From: Symbiodinium natans
Lineage: Eukaryota; Sar; Dinophyceae; Suessiales; Symbiodiniaceae
Assembly (NCBI GenBank): GCA_905221605.1
Contig: CAJNDS010001891.1
Coordinates: 237,501 to 301,500 of the forward strand
DNA: 64,000 nt
Direction: 5' to 3'
In this document: one piece after another, positions 20,476 to 31,476 of the stretch
How the letters are laid out: every line of letters starts with the position of its first letter
Position numbering within the stretch: the stretch's first letter is position 1
Translations under genes and position numbers: made by a program
The notes under the pieces: generated by a model
The model's database searches: none
What the model was told of the DNA's origin: nothing
The model's input: only the letters and a program-made list of their open reading frames with translations

Positions 20476-21321
20476 AGGGACCCGGGCCTTAGTGTGAAAA
20501 AGGCATTCTGGTCGTAATCCGAGCATCTGTTTAATTGGGGCCCCCCCCCCCCCACCCCCCGCACCGCAATAAGGAAGGCAGGGTTCCGCAATAATTGGAC
20601 CATGGCCCTGTATTGATTCTCTATTAAAAAACAAAAGGCTGCAGATCCCTGAGGTGCTGTAGCTTCGCATCTCCGCAAGCAAAACAAGAAGCCTGCCGAC
20701 AGATTTTCAACCACCCCAAAAAACTTTCTTTAAATGTGGGGGGGGTTATCCCCATACGAAATCCACCCTAATGGTAAGTAGTCTTCCGGCGGGCTTCCGG
20801 ACAAAAGAAATTTCTGTAAATGTGGGGGGTATTAATTAAACAGATGCTCGGATTAGTCGAGAATGAGGGACTTAGGGCCCGAGACATACCCTGCAAGGGA
20901 ATATATAGGTAGCTCAATCCCCCCTTCCCCAATAAGAACCACCCAGACAAGTCCTTTCGCTAACGTTCGTCCAGGGGCTCCACACGATGGATCTATCTAT
21001 CAAATACCTGCCCCCTATACTCCCCTTAGAACCCTGGCGAAAAAAATCTATCGAATATCCTCTTGGGCTTTACATAAACAAAAAATGAAAAACAATTCCC
21101 AAGGGGGATATAGTCCCTTCATGCCCCGCACCCTAAACCCTAAATCGGAGCTGAATTGACTGCCTGGTCTCAGCATTGGGCCCTAACCCCTGATCCCTGA
21201 ACCCTAAGTCCTTGATCAACCTGAAGCCCCCTGATAAGGGTTCCTTCTTCTTCTGGGTTGGAACCACCCTAAGCTAAACCCCAAACCCCAAATCCTGGAA
21301 CCCTAAGCCCTAAGCCCTAAA

Positions 21322-21440
21322 AGAAAGTGCTCCGCGATCTCGAGCCTGCCGTCGAAAGCACCGGCACGAACACTCTTCATCGGTCCTCCTCGCAAAGGCG
21401 TTTTGCCTCCCAAGCACTCTGCTTGTACCTGACGAGGTTT
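21322..21440 (-). CDS. Exon-like segment with one ankyrin-like repeat
   Basis: Minus frame with ECLGGKTPLRGGPMKSVRAG followed by AFDGRLEIAEHFL, which fits the GHLEIVxxLL core of an ankyrin repeat. One unit only, so the domain call is tentative. Confidence 0.4.
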
Positions 21441-22514
21441 ATAGGGTTTATAGCGTTATAGCGCTTTATGTTTATAGGGTTTATACGGCTTTATAGGGTT
21501 TATAGGGGCCATGTCTTTAATATGAAAGACGTGGTACTAACTGGGATTCATACTATATAAACTACATGACAACAATGAACGCAGATCTTGTTGAATGCTA
21601 ACCCGCCCTTTTGTGCAAAATTGATGCAGACCAAGACGCTTCCAAAGAATCAGGACCTCTGGCGAGCCATGTGAGGGAATCGGTATAAGGTTTCGACCCT
21701 CATGCTCCATTAACCCTAAACCCTAAACTCTAAATCCTGAACCCTAAACCCTAAACCCACCCTAAACCTAGGGTTTGGGCCAGGTCATGGTGCAGTGTTA
21801 GGCTTGGCTCTGTCAGTTGCACGATTTTGAGCTGAGGGGTTTAGGGGTTTAGAGTTTACGGAGTTTTAGAGTCTTCCGTAATTGGGGGGGGGGGGGGTGC
21901 TGGGGTACTACGGACCCACCGAAACCTGCTGAGGCTTTACCACACCGTCCCACATAAACCCGATGTTAAGTAGTCTTTGAAGTGTGTGGCAACTACATTT
22001 CTAACGTACTTACAACCCTACTTATATCTCCCCATTATTCTCCAACCTTAGACCTCTGAACAACTTTATAGGGCCCTTAAATGAGGGGGGCTTCCAGGAG
22101 GGTTCCCTAGGCTTACGGTTTAGGGTTCCCTTAAACAAGCAAATAGGACCCTTCTTGTGAAATGAGCTTAGTTTATTCCTTGTTTCAAGGGTCTTGGCCT
22201 GTCGGGTACAGAACGAAGGCAGTCTCAAGGGTGTGGCTCATCAGCGTTCAGCCGGGATTCACGACACCAAGTAACCCTCAACCCTTTGTGAACCAGACTC
22301 AGGGCATCAGCTAAAAAACCCTTAAATGCCCAATGATGCCATAAAACCCTAAGCCCTAAGAGCCACAGGGCACCCTTTTGCTGTCTCAGGCTTGCAAGAT
22401 GTCCTCATCAAGAGAAATGGGGGGGGGGAGGGGGGCATCCCATGGCAAAGAACGGCACAACGTTTAAGCCTGGAAGCCCTTTTTGCATCAGGACTTGTGC
22501 AATCGCCTGAAGCC

Positions 22515-23040
22515 TGGAAACCCTAAACCCTAAACCCTAAACCCTAAACTTCCTGCGGTCCACGAGACACAGAGCCACAAGGCTCGGAGCTGACGGAAGA
22601 ACAGGAACCTCCCCAGGGAGCCCCCCAGCATCCCTTAAGTTAGGGTTTAGGGTTTAGGGTTTAGGGTTTAGGGTTTAGGTTTAGGGTTTAGGGTTTAGGG
22701 TTGTTAGGGTTTAGGGTGCCATCCGCAGGGCAACTTCAAAGGGGCACTGCCCGACATCACGACCATCGCCGAAATACCATCCTGTAGGCCAACCAGAACC
22801 CCAGGCTTGGAAAGATTGGCGCCAAGGGTTTAGGGTTTAGGGTTTGGGGTTTAGGGTTTAGGGCTTCGGGTCTGGGAATCGACCCTGTGGGCCTGAATCT
22901 GCATTCATACTGTGCATGGGTGGTCCTGCTTTCGACCCTGAGGTGCATGCCAGCTTCTCCACCAACTCGCACTTAAGGAATATTCCTTTTAGGGTTTAGG
23001 GTTTAGGGTTTAGGGTTTAGGGTTTAGGGTTTAGGGTTTC
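22515..23040. repeat. Series of telomere-like arrays between exon-like islands
   Basis: CCCTAAA at 22515-22550 and TTTAGGG at 22635-22710, 22826-22865 and 22986-23040. The islands in between (22715-22820 and 22870-22972) are open on the minus strand. Confidence 0.85.
22715..22972 (-). CDS. Two neighbouring exon-like segments, unknown product
   Basis: The minus strand reads KCELVEKLACTSGSKAGPPM (22870-22972), then GANLSKPGVLVGLQDGISAM (22715-22820), separated by TTTAGGG units. The second island is also open on the plus strand (GNFKGALPDITTIAEI), so its strand is not certain. Confidence 0.38.
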
Positions 23041-23104
23041 AATCATAACGGAACTCGAAGAAGATTTAAGGAATGTTCCTCAACTAAGGGAACTGAGGGG
23101 TATG

Positions 23105-23215
23105 TGGAGCCTCTGTCAGTATAGACTTCTGGCTGGCGTTTTTGGGGATTTGCTCGTCAACCCGCACACTCAATTTGCCTGCTACTGCCTCCAAGCCCGA
23201 AACCCTACGCTGTCG
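23105..23215 (-). CDS. Exon-like segment, unknown product
   Basis: The minus frame reads LEAVAGKLSVRVDEQIPKNA with a GACAGCGTAG acceptor upstream. Plus-strand frames are also partly open. No family recognised. Confidence 0.38.
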
Positions 23216-23369
23216 TGGATGCCTTAACCAAGCACCACCCGGTGATTTTTAACTCCAGGCCTACGAGTATCCTCGAAACCGGCGTGCAGACCCAAAGAGC
23301 CAAATACCCTTAATTAAGGAATATCCCTTTAATCATACTAAGGATCCCGTTGTAGTTTAGGGTATATTC

Positions 23370-23880
23370 CTCAACCCTAAACCCTAAACCCTAAACCCTA
23401 AACCCTAGACCCTAGACCCTAAACCCTAAACCCTAACCCTAAACCCTAAACCCTAAGGAGCTCGGACAAGACGAACCCTAAACCCTTTTTGCATCAGACC
23501 CTAAACCCTAAACCCTAAACCCTAAACCCTAGACCCTAAACCCAAAACCCATCAGGAGCCTGCCCAGCACCACGCACACCGCCAGGACAAAGGCATGGCT
23601 CCTCGTCACCCTGAACTCTACTTTGGGGGACTAGGGCTTTTTGGGTTTAGGGTTTAGGGTTTTAGGGTTTTAGGGGCTTAGGTTCTAGGGGTCTAGGGTT
23701 GTAGGGTTTAGGGTTTAGGGTTTGGGGTTTAGGGGTTTAGGGTCTAGGGTTCTAGGGTTGTAGGGTTGTAGGGTTTAGGGTTTGGGGTTTAGGGGTTTAG
23801 CGTTTTAGGGTTTTAGGGGTTTAGGGTTCTAGGGTTTTAGGGTTGTAGGGTTTAGGGTTTGGGCTTGGGGTTTAGGGCTC
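23370..23880. repeat. Large telomere-like block with TCTAGGG and TGTAGGG variants
   Basis: CCCTAAA (23370-23545, interrupted by a short TTTTTGCATCAG box) is followed after about 95 bp by about 240 bp of TTTAGGG, TTCTAGGG and TTGTAGGG units (23640-23880) in a higher-order pattern. Confidence 0.85.
23552..23630 (-). CDS. Exon-like segment with a hydrophobic (membrane) stretch
   Basis: The minus frame reads VTRSHAFVLAVCVVLGRLLM, a likely transmembrane helix. The opposite strand gives a hydrophilic His/Pro-rich frame with no such pattern. Confidence 0.45.
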
Positions 23881-24509
23881 AGGGCTCAGAAGATTGGGAC
23901 CAAATACTAAACTACCCCATACGATTTTGAATCCTATTCCACCGAAAAAAAACGACAGACTTTCCGGACACTTTAATTTGTGAGGCACAATAGGCCGAAT
24001 GTTTACTTGGTGGAACATTGGGTCAAAGAGCTTCAAGTCTTCGCATGAGGGCTCTGGCAACTCTGGGCAGTACCAGACACGCGAGAAGGCCGCCAACATA
24101 CCCCAAACCCTTGCTGCTTATTCGTTTTGCAGCAGGCTTGCGCGAGTCCTCGCACCCTAAACCCTAAACCTATAAACCCTGAAACCTAGCACAAACACGG
24201 CACAGAACGAGCCGGGAGGTTCATGGATAGTTATAAGTAGGGTTATAAGTATGGTGACTATACTGATAACGCCAAAGGCTTTGAGGGACGTATAAGCATG
24301 TAAAACCCTACTTCTAACTGCCCAAAGAGCCCAAAACCCCTTAGATAAGGAATATACCTTAACCTACAAAGGGACCCTTCGTATGATTTAAAGAATGCCC
24401 CTTGATTAAGGGGTATTGGGCTCTTTGGGTACCCATGAGCCTCCAACCCTAAACCCTAAACCCGAAACCCTAAACCCTAAACCCGAAACCGTAAACCCTG
24501 AACCCAGCC

Positions 24510-24606
24510 CAACCGCTCCTTTCGGCGCCCATGAATGCTAGCGCCAGCAGCAGGCTGACTGCCAGGAGGCCCAGGAAGGCCTTAGCAGCTGCTTCATTGC
24601 GTATAG
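24510..24606 (-). CDS. Exon-like segment with a clear transmembrane helix
   Basis: Minus frame AAAKAFLGLLAVSLLLALAF followed by MGAERSGW. This fits a single membrane anchor. It lies downstream of the FYVE exons on the same strand, so it could be the C-terminal anchor of that protein or a separate gene. Confidence 0.5.
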
Positions 24607-24934
24607 GGATAGTGTAGTTTGGGGTTTAGGGTTTAGGGTTTAGGGTTTGGGGTTTAGGGTTTAGGGTTTAGGGTTTGGGGTTTAGGGTTTGGGGTTTAGG
24701 GTTGCAGCAACAGAGAAGTCCTGACTTGAGAGTTTGGACCGTGGGCTGTCGAATGCCCTTTGGACTCTGACCTCGCATTCATGCACTCCCGCATGCTCTG
24801 GCAGGTGAATGGCAACATCGCAGGACAGCACAAGAGCTGCGTAAGACCATGAGGCCGAAGCGAACGCTTCCTTGCGGATAGGAAGCTGGCACATGCGCAA
24901 CCACACGCACACACCCTGAACCCTGGCAAAGCCC

Positions 24935-25080
24935 ATTTTGAACCCTAAAACCCGAAAGCGCTGCAGCTTCACGACCCAATGCCCGCATTCAAGGCCAGGA
25001 GGCATTGGCAGCCCCCAAGAAATCCTCCGCCTCGCGTGCGGCGGCCGCACTTTCGACTTCCTCTCCCCAGGAAGCCCACT
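24935..25080 (-). CDS. Exon-like segment, Ala/Glu-rich helix
   Basis: The minus frame reads WASWGEEVESAAAAREAEDF, probably helical. Another minus frame here is also open, so the frame is uncertain. Confidence 0.38.
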
Positions 25081-25289
25081 TTTTTTCACAAGGGTTTAGG
25101 GTTTTCGGTTTGGGTTTTAGGGTTTAGGGTTTAAGAAAGCGCATACCCCATTGATTAAGGAATATGCCTACCTTAAATCACACTGGGGGCCCATATAGGA
25201 TTGCGGAATATATCTGAAAACAAAGGGCCACTATAGGATTGAGGAATAATATTCCCCATATTATGGGGCATTGTAGGATTGGAGGTATA

Positions 25290-25410
25290 TTCCCTAACTG
25301 CGGGTGTATTGGGCTCTTTGGGTCGTTGCTTTTGCCGGCGCTCTTCTGTCTTGCTTGCTTGCTTCCTTCATCGGCAGCTGTCTTGTTCCATGTCCTGCAC
25401 AAGTGAATAC
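25290..25410 (-). CDS. Exon-like segment with good acceptor
   Basis: After TATTCACTTGTGCAG the minus strand reads TWNKTAADEGSKQARQKSAG, a basic, probably helical segment. Possibly part of the FYVE gene. Confidence 0.4.
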
Positions 25411-25544
25411 TTGAGTAGGTGCGGGGGCCCCAAAAAAACAATGAATGGCTGTGGCTCTATAGGGATTATACAGGGAACTAACGGTAGTAAACAATAAAAT
25501 TATGTTCCGACCTACCCCTGAATATGCCATGTGGGTATGCAATA

Positions 25545-25640
25545 TGCATGGCCTTCGTTGCCAAGTGCGGTCTGCACCCTGTTCATGTCATGTCGCAAGG
25601 TTCCCACGAGAACCTCCAGCCATGCATTGGGCAGAGCCCC
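25545..25640 (-). CDS. Exon-like segment, unknown product
   Basis: Minus frame ALPNAWLEVLVGTLRHDMNR then VQTALGNEGHA. Amphipathic and protein-like. Same strand and spacing as the FYVE exons. Confidence 0.45.
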
Positions 25641-25967
25641 AAACCCTAAACCCAAACACTAAACCCTAAACCCTAAACACTAACCCTAAAGAGCTGCTTC
25701 GGCTGCTTCAAATGTTTCTTGAAAACCCGATCCACGCAAACCTAAGATGGACTTCGATACTTTTTGTCAAAAAAGTCTTTCAAACAAGACCTGGAACAAT
25801 CTGCGAGCCATGTCCGACTCCACTATTCATGGAAGCTCATGCCCTGACCATCCCGAGTCTCGGAGTCAAAGGGCTTTGCTGGAGAGGTTTACGAGTCACG
25901 CGGGTACCTGATGGAGAGGTTCTTCTAGGGTTTAGGGTTTAGGGTTTAGGGTTTAGGGTTTAGGAGT

Positions 25968-26048
25968 CCTCCAGTCGCACTTCCAGCAGGCGCATCTGCT
26001 CCGCGACGATGCCCTGGGAAGCGATGTCATGCAGTAGCAGACCCCAAA
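25968..26048 (-). CDS. Exon-like segment, coiled-coil type
   Basis: Minus frame LLLHDIASQGIVAEQMRLLE then VRLEDS, a heptad-like helix. It lies about 0.5 kb after the last FYVE exon, which fits a coiled coil following a FYVE domain. Confidence 0.45.
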
Positions 26049-26437
26049 GAACCCTGAACCCTGAACCCTGAACCCTGAACCCTAAACCCTAAACCCTAAA
26101 CCCTAAACCCTAAACCCTAAACCCGAAACCCTAAACCCTAAACCCTAACCCTAAACCCTAAACCTCTAAAGCCTAAACCCTTAATTAAGGAATATTCCTT
26201 AAATCATGCTAAGGATCCCTATATGGTTTAACAAATATTGCTTAATTAAGGGGTTTTGGGCTCTCTGGGACCGTCCCAACTGTGCCAGTAACTACTTACT
26301 GTTGGTGAGCAGGGAATGAGGGAATTCGGGGCCCTATATGTACCCTTTCAGGGGATGATGTAGGGTACCTCATTGCCCCATCCCCTTCTAACCAACAGTA
26401 AGGTAAAAGAAAACAACTAATGACACAGCATTGCTTG

Positions 26438-26530
26438 GTAGCCCAGAAAACCAAATTTATCATAAGGGCACCCTTTTGGGGTTAGCTACTTTATGAGGGA
26501 ACCTTGAACCACAAAAAAAAACAAGTACCA
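26438..26530. mobile_element. Foldback family E (TGGTAGCCCAGTAACC ... GGTTACTGGGCTACCA type)
   Basis: It shares GGGCACCCTTTTTTGGGTTGG and GGGAACCTTGAACCAAAAAA cores with copies at 38500-38670, 49684-49783, 51378-51478, 52725-52828 and 62745-62828, and more distantly 10490-10640. The ends are inverted forms of TGGTAGCCCAGT. Non-coding. Confidence 0.75.
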
Positions 26531-26539
26531 AATCCGGCC

Positions 26540-27755
26540 TGGTCTTTCTTCTTTGCGCCCTCAGAGATCTCCGTCTTGGCACGAAAGCATTCATCACACT
26601 GACGTGCTGCAAGGCCTTCCATGTACAAAACACAGACGGCTGGACTATGCAAGGGGATAAACTCGAAAAGTCTTAAACCCATATATATATATATATATAC
26701 ATGTATAATATTGCCCCAGAAACGAATCATGAAAAGCAACGGGCGGATTAAGTGATTAACTGGCAACGCATAATTCCAAACACGGTCTAGTCGCAATGCG
26801 TGATCGAGGCAAAGCTGGGGGATTTGTGTTTGGCAGCTGAGCTAGAAAGCAGCCACGGTTTAGGGTTTAGGGTTTGGGGTGCCTGGGCGATAAACGGTTT
26901 GGCCAACAAGGTTCGTCGGCAGGTGCTGAACAAGCTGTGCTGCAGCTAAAGCAAGCCCCTGCCAAAGAGGAACTGCCCAACTACGATTTGCTCTAGAATT
27001 CCCAAAAAAACACTGCCCTTGTCAGGAAGAATGTTGTTTTTTGCTTTTTTCTTGGGGCGGGGTTCTTAAGCAAATGGTAGACATATCTTTGTGCCCAACA
27101 CCAAAAGGCGAAAACCCGAGCAGTGCAGCGCATGCTCGGCCTGCCCGCCAAGGGCTGCAGCGGTCACAGAAAAGCCGCCCGCAGCTGCGGCAGTGGTGGC
27201 GGCGCCTGAACTGCGATGAACATGTAAACCCTAAACCCTAAACCCTAAACCCTAAACCCTAAACCCTAAACAAAAATATGCAACATCGTATGCAACATCG
27301 TATGTAATGAGTCTAGTGAAAGAAGCTGCGTTGCGATGGAGCAACACATGGAGGTGTACACAGTCACAACTCCTAACGGCCGTGCAGCAAGTTGAGCGCG
27401 TCTATCAGGAAAGGTAGTACCCTTGGGTTTTGGGGACCCTTCTTAAAGATCCTTTATAGGTAGTCTAAAAGCCATATTCAGAGTACATTATGGGGTACAA
27501 CGTTAGGGGTGCGAGTCCTCATCCTTTGAATCTGACTCCATTGCAGCACAGCCCGGCCTAAGCCCTAAGCCCTAAGCCCTAAGCCCTAAGCCCTAAGCCC
27601 TAAACCCTAAACCCTAAACCCTAAACCCTAAACCCTAACCCTAAACCCTAATCCCTAAACCCTAACCCGGCCTAAACAGCGTGAAGGCTGCGTCGCAGGC
27701 CATGCAGGCCTCGGCGGCGGAATCTGGGAGCCACGTGCCACCTGGACGAGAATTA
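26540..27755 (-). CDS. FYVE zinc-finger protein, three exons of the domain
   Basis: FYVE domains bind phosphatidylinositol 3-phosphate on endosomal or vacuolar membranes through an RRHHCR motif and two Zn-binding Cys4 clusters. On the minus strand, exon 27678-27755 reads TWLPDSAAEACMACDAAF, giving the first CxxC. It joins in phase to the exon that starts at 27205, making FTLRRHHCRSCGRLFCDRCS with the RRHHCR motif and CxxC pairs. The last pair, RQCDECFRAKTEISE, is in the exon that starts at 26639 after acceptor TAGTCCAG. The first junction needs donor GTTTAG (27672-27677) and acceptor GTTCAG. The ends of the 27.1 and 26.6 kb exons are approximate. Neighbouring minus-strand islands up to 30.6 kb and down to 24.5 kb may be other exons of the same gene. 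Domain identity is secure; protein length and partners are not. Confidence 0.85.
27555..27672. repeat. CCCTAAG then CCCTAAA array abutting a FYVE exon
   Basis: About six CCCTAAG units are followed by CCCTAAA and CCTAACC. The right edge passes directly into the inferred 5' splice site of the FYVE exon. Confidence 0.85.
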
Positions 27756-28175
27756 GGCTCTTTATTGGATAGGATTTAGGGTTCAGGGTTTAGGGTTTGG
27801 GGTTTGGGGTTTAGGGTTTAGGATTAGGGGGACCCTTGGGGATATAGACCCTCTGAATAAGGTCCCTGCTTAAGAGAGCCTGATTCGGGTTCAGGAGGGT
27901 TACCTTTTAAGGGGCCCCCCCTTGTCCTACCTAGGACTCTTGCGGTCTCCCTACTTCGCGCGCAGGGTAAGTCGCTTTGACACACATCATGATGGCAAGG
28001 AGCACATCTACACCCTAAACCCTAAACCCTAAACCCTAAACCCTAAACCCTAAACCCTAAACCTTGCGTCAGTCACTTAGCATTGCGCTCATGCTCCCAG
28101 GGTCTTCTGCCAAGCATCCCGGCACCAGGTCACTAACCTAAGCTGCACGCAACAAACCTGCTGAGCGTCATGGAT

Positions 28176-28306
28176 TCCCCTACTACCCCCTCCATACTAC
28201 CCCTGCTAGGTTCCCCCCCATAAATAAGGCTATCTAGGGATAATTAAGCCTAACTAAGGCTCTTCAAGGGAACCAAGGGGGAGTATAGAGGGGGGGTAGT
28301 AGGGGA
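28176..28306. mobile_element. Foldback family L (TTCCCCTACTACCCCC termini)
   Basis: The left end TTCCCCTACTACCCCCTCCA is inverted at the right end (GGGGGGTAGTAGGGGAA). A second copy at 41427-41512 has a long C-run in the left arm. Confidence 0.75.
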
Positions 28307-28655
28307 ACCCCTCATGCTGTGGTCTTCTAGACCACCCGGGAGACATGCTTGTTGCAACCCTTTCCGACTTTAGGGTTTAGGGGTTTAGGGGTTTAGGGTT
28401 TAGGGTTTAGGGGTTTAGGGGACACTCCCTCACTCGATGAGGGCGGAGGATATCCATCCACAGTCACTGTCACTGTATGGTAGCTTTAAACAAGCCCAAC
28501 TCTCGTCGCAACGTTCAAATCTGGGCCCGTGCAGCGGCAACATCAGAATACTGCCTCATAAGCCCTAAACCCTAAACCCTAACTTCTAGCCCCTAACCCC
28601 TAAACTCCTAAACCCCTAAACCCCGAAACCCTTTTGCAACCAGGTCTCTTGCAGC

Positions 28656-28755
28656 CCTAAACCCTAAACCCTAAACCCTTTTGCAACAGGCTTCGTACTT
28701 CACCTGGCTCTCACTCGCAGGGCCTGTTCTCTGAACAAGGCAAGCAAGGAAGTAT
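28656..28755 (-). CDS. Exon-like segment with AG acceptor and GTGAAG donor
   Basis: Between acceptor TTTGTTGTCTCAG and donor GTGAAG the minus strand reads TSLLALFREQALRVRAR. A good splice pair supports it. Possibly an upstream exon of the FYVE gene. The plus strand also has a good acceptor here. Confidence 0.4.
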
Positions 28756-28869
28756 CTGAGACAACAAACCCTAAACCCTAAACCCTAAACCCCTAAACCC
28801 GTGGAGGCCGGCAGCCCATCTCCGCAGCATTGGGGGGGGGGGGGTCGAAACCATGCTACTCGGGCTGGC

Positions 28870-28990
28870 TTAGGGTTTAGGGTTTAGGGTTTGGGGTTTA
28901 GGGTTTAGGGTTTAGGGTTTTGGGGTTTTGGGGTTTTGGGGTTTGGGGTTTGGGGTTTGGGGTTTGGGGTTTGGGGCCTGGGGTTTAGGG
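28870..28990. repeat. TTTAGGG then TTTGGGG array
   Basis: Canonical units change gradually to about eight TTTGGGG/TTTTGGGG units, another locally homogenised variant. Confidence 0.88.
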
Positions 28991-28999
28991 CCAAGTTTA

Positions 29000-29105
29000 G
29001 GGACGCGGGAGACCCAGAAGGCCCTCGAAGCAAGCAAAGGTTGGCCTTTTCAAACCAATGAACAGCGTTTTCCACATGATCCCGTGAACCCAGAAACTTC
29101 TGGTT
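29000..29105 (-). CDS. Exon-like segment, unknown product
   Basis: Minus frame RDHVENAVHWFEKANLCLLR. A related 23-bp piece (CTTCCACATGATCCC...) recurs at about 29155, so part of the island is duplicated. The plus frame is also open, so strand is uncertain. Confidence 0.35.
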
Positions 29106-29169
29106 CTTAGTTTAGGGTTTAGTATGTGGGTTTAGGGCTTAGGGTTTAGGAAATTCTTCCACATGATCC

Positions 29170-29470
29170 CCTTGAACCTGAAGGAATATGCGAATTAATG
29201 TGCTGGTTTTACATCGTGCATGCGGATCCAACTTTTAAGTGAAAGAAATATAGCTCCTGTAAAGATAGGTTTATACAGAGTGCATTATTTTAATTGCAAA
29301 GAAGTTTAGGGACGCTTTCCAAGATCCAGACGTGCGGTTGTTACACTACTTTCATTCATTAGAAATCCTGTATTAATATTAAGAGAGCAACCCGCGGGCA
29401 TATTTAATAAATAATTAGTTAGCCCGCAGTAAGAAGAGAACACAATATTATTAATTAAAAAAATTCTGGT
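29170..29470. other. AT-rich island without telomere repeats
   Basis: About 300 bp are much richer in A and T than the surroundings. They include ATATTTAATAAATAATTAGTT and AATATTATTAATTAAAAAAA, a single TTTAGGG-like hit and no foldback family I know. No convincing ORF. It could be organelle-derived DNA or a different transposon. Confidence 0.6.
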
Positions 29471-29634
29471 TCTTCGTCGTAGAGATGCCCTGTATTATCT
29501 CTTAAAGGGTATATCTTGGGGAATACAAAGAATCGAATTCCCTCAGCCCCTACCAGGAACCAGTAGGATAAGGGAAAATACAAAAATGTCCCAAGGGCCC
29601 TAAACCCTAAACCATAACCCTAAACCCAAACAAT

Positions 29635-29722
29635 GATGTTCACCACAGCTGCTGGGAGCTTTCCTCGCAGCTCTGCGATGAAAGGGCGCAGTTCCAGTAG
29701 AGCAGAGAAGCCGCCTCTGAAA
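29635..29722 (-). CDS. Exon-like segment, unknown product
   Basis: After acceptor TTCGTTGCTTTCAG the minus strand reads GGFSALLELRPFIAELRGKL then PAAVVNII. Strong protein-like composition on one strand only. Confidence 0.5.
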
Positions 29723-30439
29723 GCAACGAAAGGTCAGGGTTTAGGGTTGAGGGTTTAGGGTATAGGGTGTAGGGTTTAGGGTTGGTCGTTCCCATTGTCG
29801 CTTGATTACGGGCATCTTCCTCAAAGTCATACTAAGGACTCTAATAGGATCCAGGATTTTTCCTGGTAAAAGTTCGGGACATTGGAGTCTCTGGGTCGGC
29901 GTGAGCCCAAAGCCCGTAGACCCAGGGATCGCACAACCCACAGACTCCAATCCTCCTTAACCATATAAGGAATCCACGCCCTACTTTTAAAACGAAAGCA
30001 TTTGCCCAGATGTCCTGGAACCCCGGCCCAATCATGAACCAACCAAACAGCCGAAGCCGGAAAACAACCAAAACCCTACTGTAAAGCCTACCAAGTGCCG
30101 TCTCGTTTTAGGGGGAGGGATCAACCCTCAGATGTCATGTATCGTACTCTAAACCCTAAACCCTAAACCCTAAACCCTAAACCCTAAGCCCTAAGCCCTA
30201 AGCCCTAAACCCTAAACCCTACGAGGCCAGAGGGCACCTGGCTGGGCGGGAGGGAGGATCTAACCCTCTAACCTGCAAACCCTAAAGCCGAAGCCCTGTT
30301 TCCTAAACCCCCAAAACCCCAGCTTCCCTAGAGTTGTGAAAAGTTATTGGTGGTTTAGGGTTTAGGGTTTAGGGTTTAGGGTGTATATTCTATAAAGCCC
30401 AGAATTATTTTAAAACAAAAAGGTTAAAAAAAAACACTT

Positions 30440-30637
30440 TTCGCAACCCCAGCCTCGTACTGAGATCTTTCCTTGCGCGAAAGCTGCCTGTGGGCTGGAA
30501 CTGCCGCGGGCAATCGCCCAGAGATCCTGGAGCAACGTTCGGAGCGGATGCTGCGCATCTTTTCATCACAGCTGTGTCCTGTACGACGTTCTTAAGCCGC
30601 CTTAGACTGCGGGTCTTTTCTGGCGACACGGCCTAAA
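30440..30637 (-). CDS. Exon-like segment of about 65 codons
   Basis: Minus frame SPEKTRSLRRLKNVVQDTAV through TGSFRARKDLSTRLGLRK, with GTGTTT as possible donor and a GTTTAG acceptor upstream. Basic; no family recognised. Confidence 0.5.
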
Positions 30638-30714
30638 CCTTTGGCGGGACTCGCTTCCTAAACTCCTGCCTAAGCTCTGAAACCCGAAATCATCCCGAAT
30701 CCAAGCCTCTTAAC

Positions 30715-31075
30715 ATTAGACCCACTAAACCCCCCAAACCCCGAAACCCACTAAACCCCCTAAACCCCTAAACCCCCTAAACCCCCTACTAAACCCCCCT
30801 TAAACCCTACTAAACCCCTCCTTAAACCCCTTACCAAACCCCCCCTAACCCAAAAACCTAACCCAATGTGGCCGGAGGGCTGCCGCGGAGCGCACCGCAA
30901 TGACGCACTCCCGTTGAGGTCCGGCTGGCTGCCCTTGGGGTTGGAAGACTGGCTTGTACCCGGTTTGGGGTCTAGGGTCAGGGTCTAGGGCTAGGGTCTA
31001 GGGTCTAGGGTCTAGGGTCTAGGGTCTAGGGTCTAGGGTCTAGGGTTTAGGGTTTAGGGTTTAGGGTTTAAACCA
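30715..31075. repeat. CCCCTAAAC and TCTAGGG variant arrays
   Basis: A CCCCTAAA/CCCCCTAAAC block (30715-30865) and, after an island, about ten TCTAGGG units (30965-31055) that end in TTTAGGG and run straight into a left-truncated family A element. Confidence 0.85.
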
Positions 31076-31077
31076 AT

Positions 31078-31289
31078 TTTAACTGTACTTATAACCCACT
31101 TCCAAGCCCCTTGAGTGCCCTAATATGGTGGTAAGGACACTTATAAGTACAGTTCTCATTGGCTAAGAACTACCATGAACCTCCAAGTAGGTTGGGATGT
31201 TCCCCCTTGTACTAACAGTCCCATAGGCATTCTAACAGGGGGTATGAATAATCCCTATTAAGGACTGCCCGTATAAGCGGGAACATCCC
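31078..31289. mobile_element. Truncated family A joined to family C
   Basis: The right half of a family A element (ending ACCATGAACCTCCAAGTAG) abuts an intact family C element starting GGGATGTTCCCCC. The left arm of A is replaced by the TTTAGGG array. Confidence 0.75.
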
Positions 31290-31384
31290 AAACCGTAGGA
31301 TTTGGGGGGGGGGGGGGGGGGTGGGGTTTAAGAGTAGGACTTAGGGATGCCGGAAAGCCCCGTGCAAATGCCCCTTACTTGGGT

Positions 31385-31440
31385 TTTGGGTTTAGGGTTT
31401 AGGGTTTAGGGTTTAGGGTTTAGGGTTTAGGGTTTAGGGC
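31385..31440. repeat. TTTAGGG array
   Basis: About seven perfect units. Confidence 0.9.
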
Positions 31441-31476
31441 ATATGGTGTTATACCTTAACTCATGTCTTCGGATCC

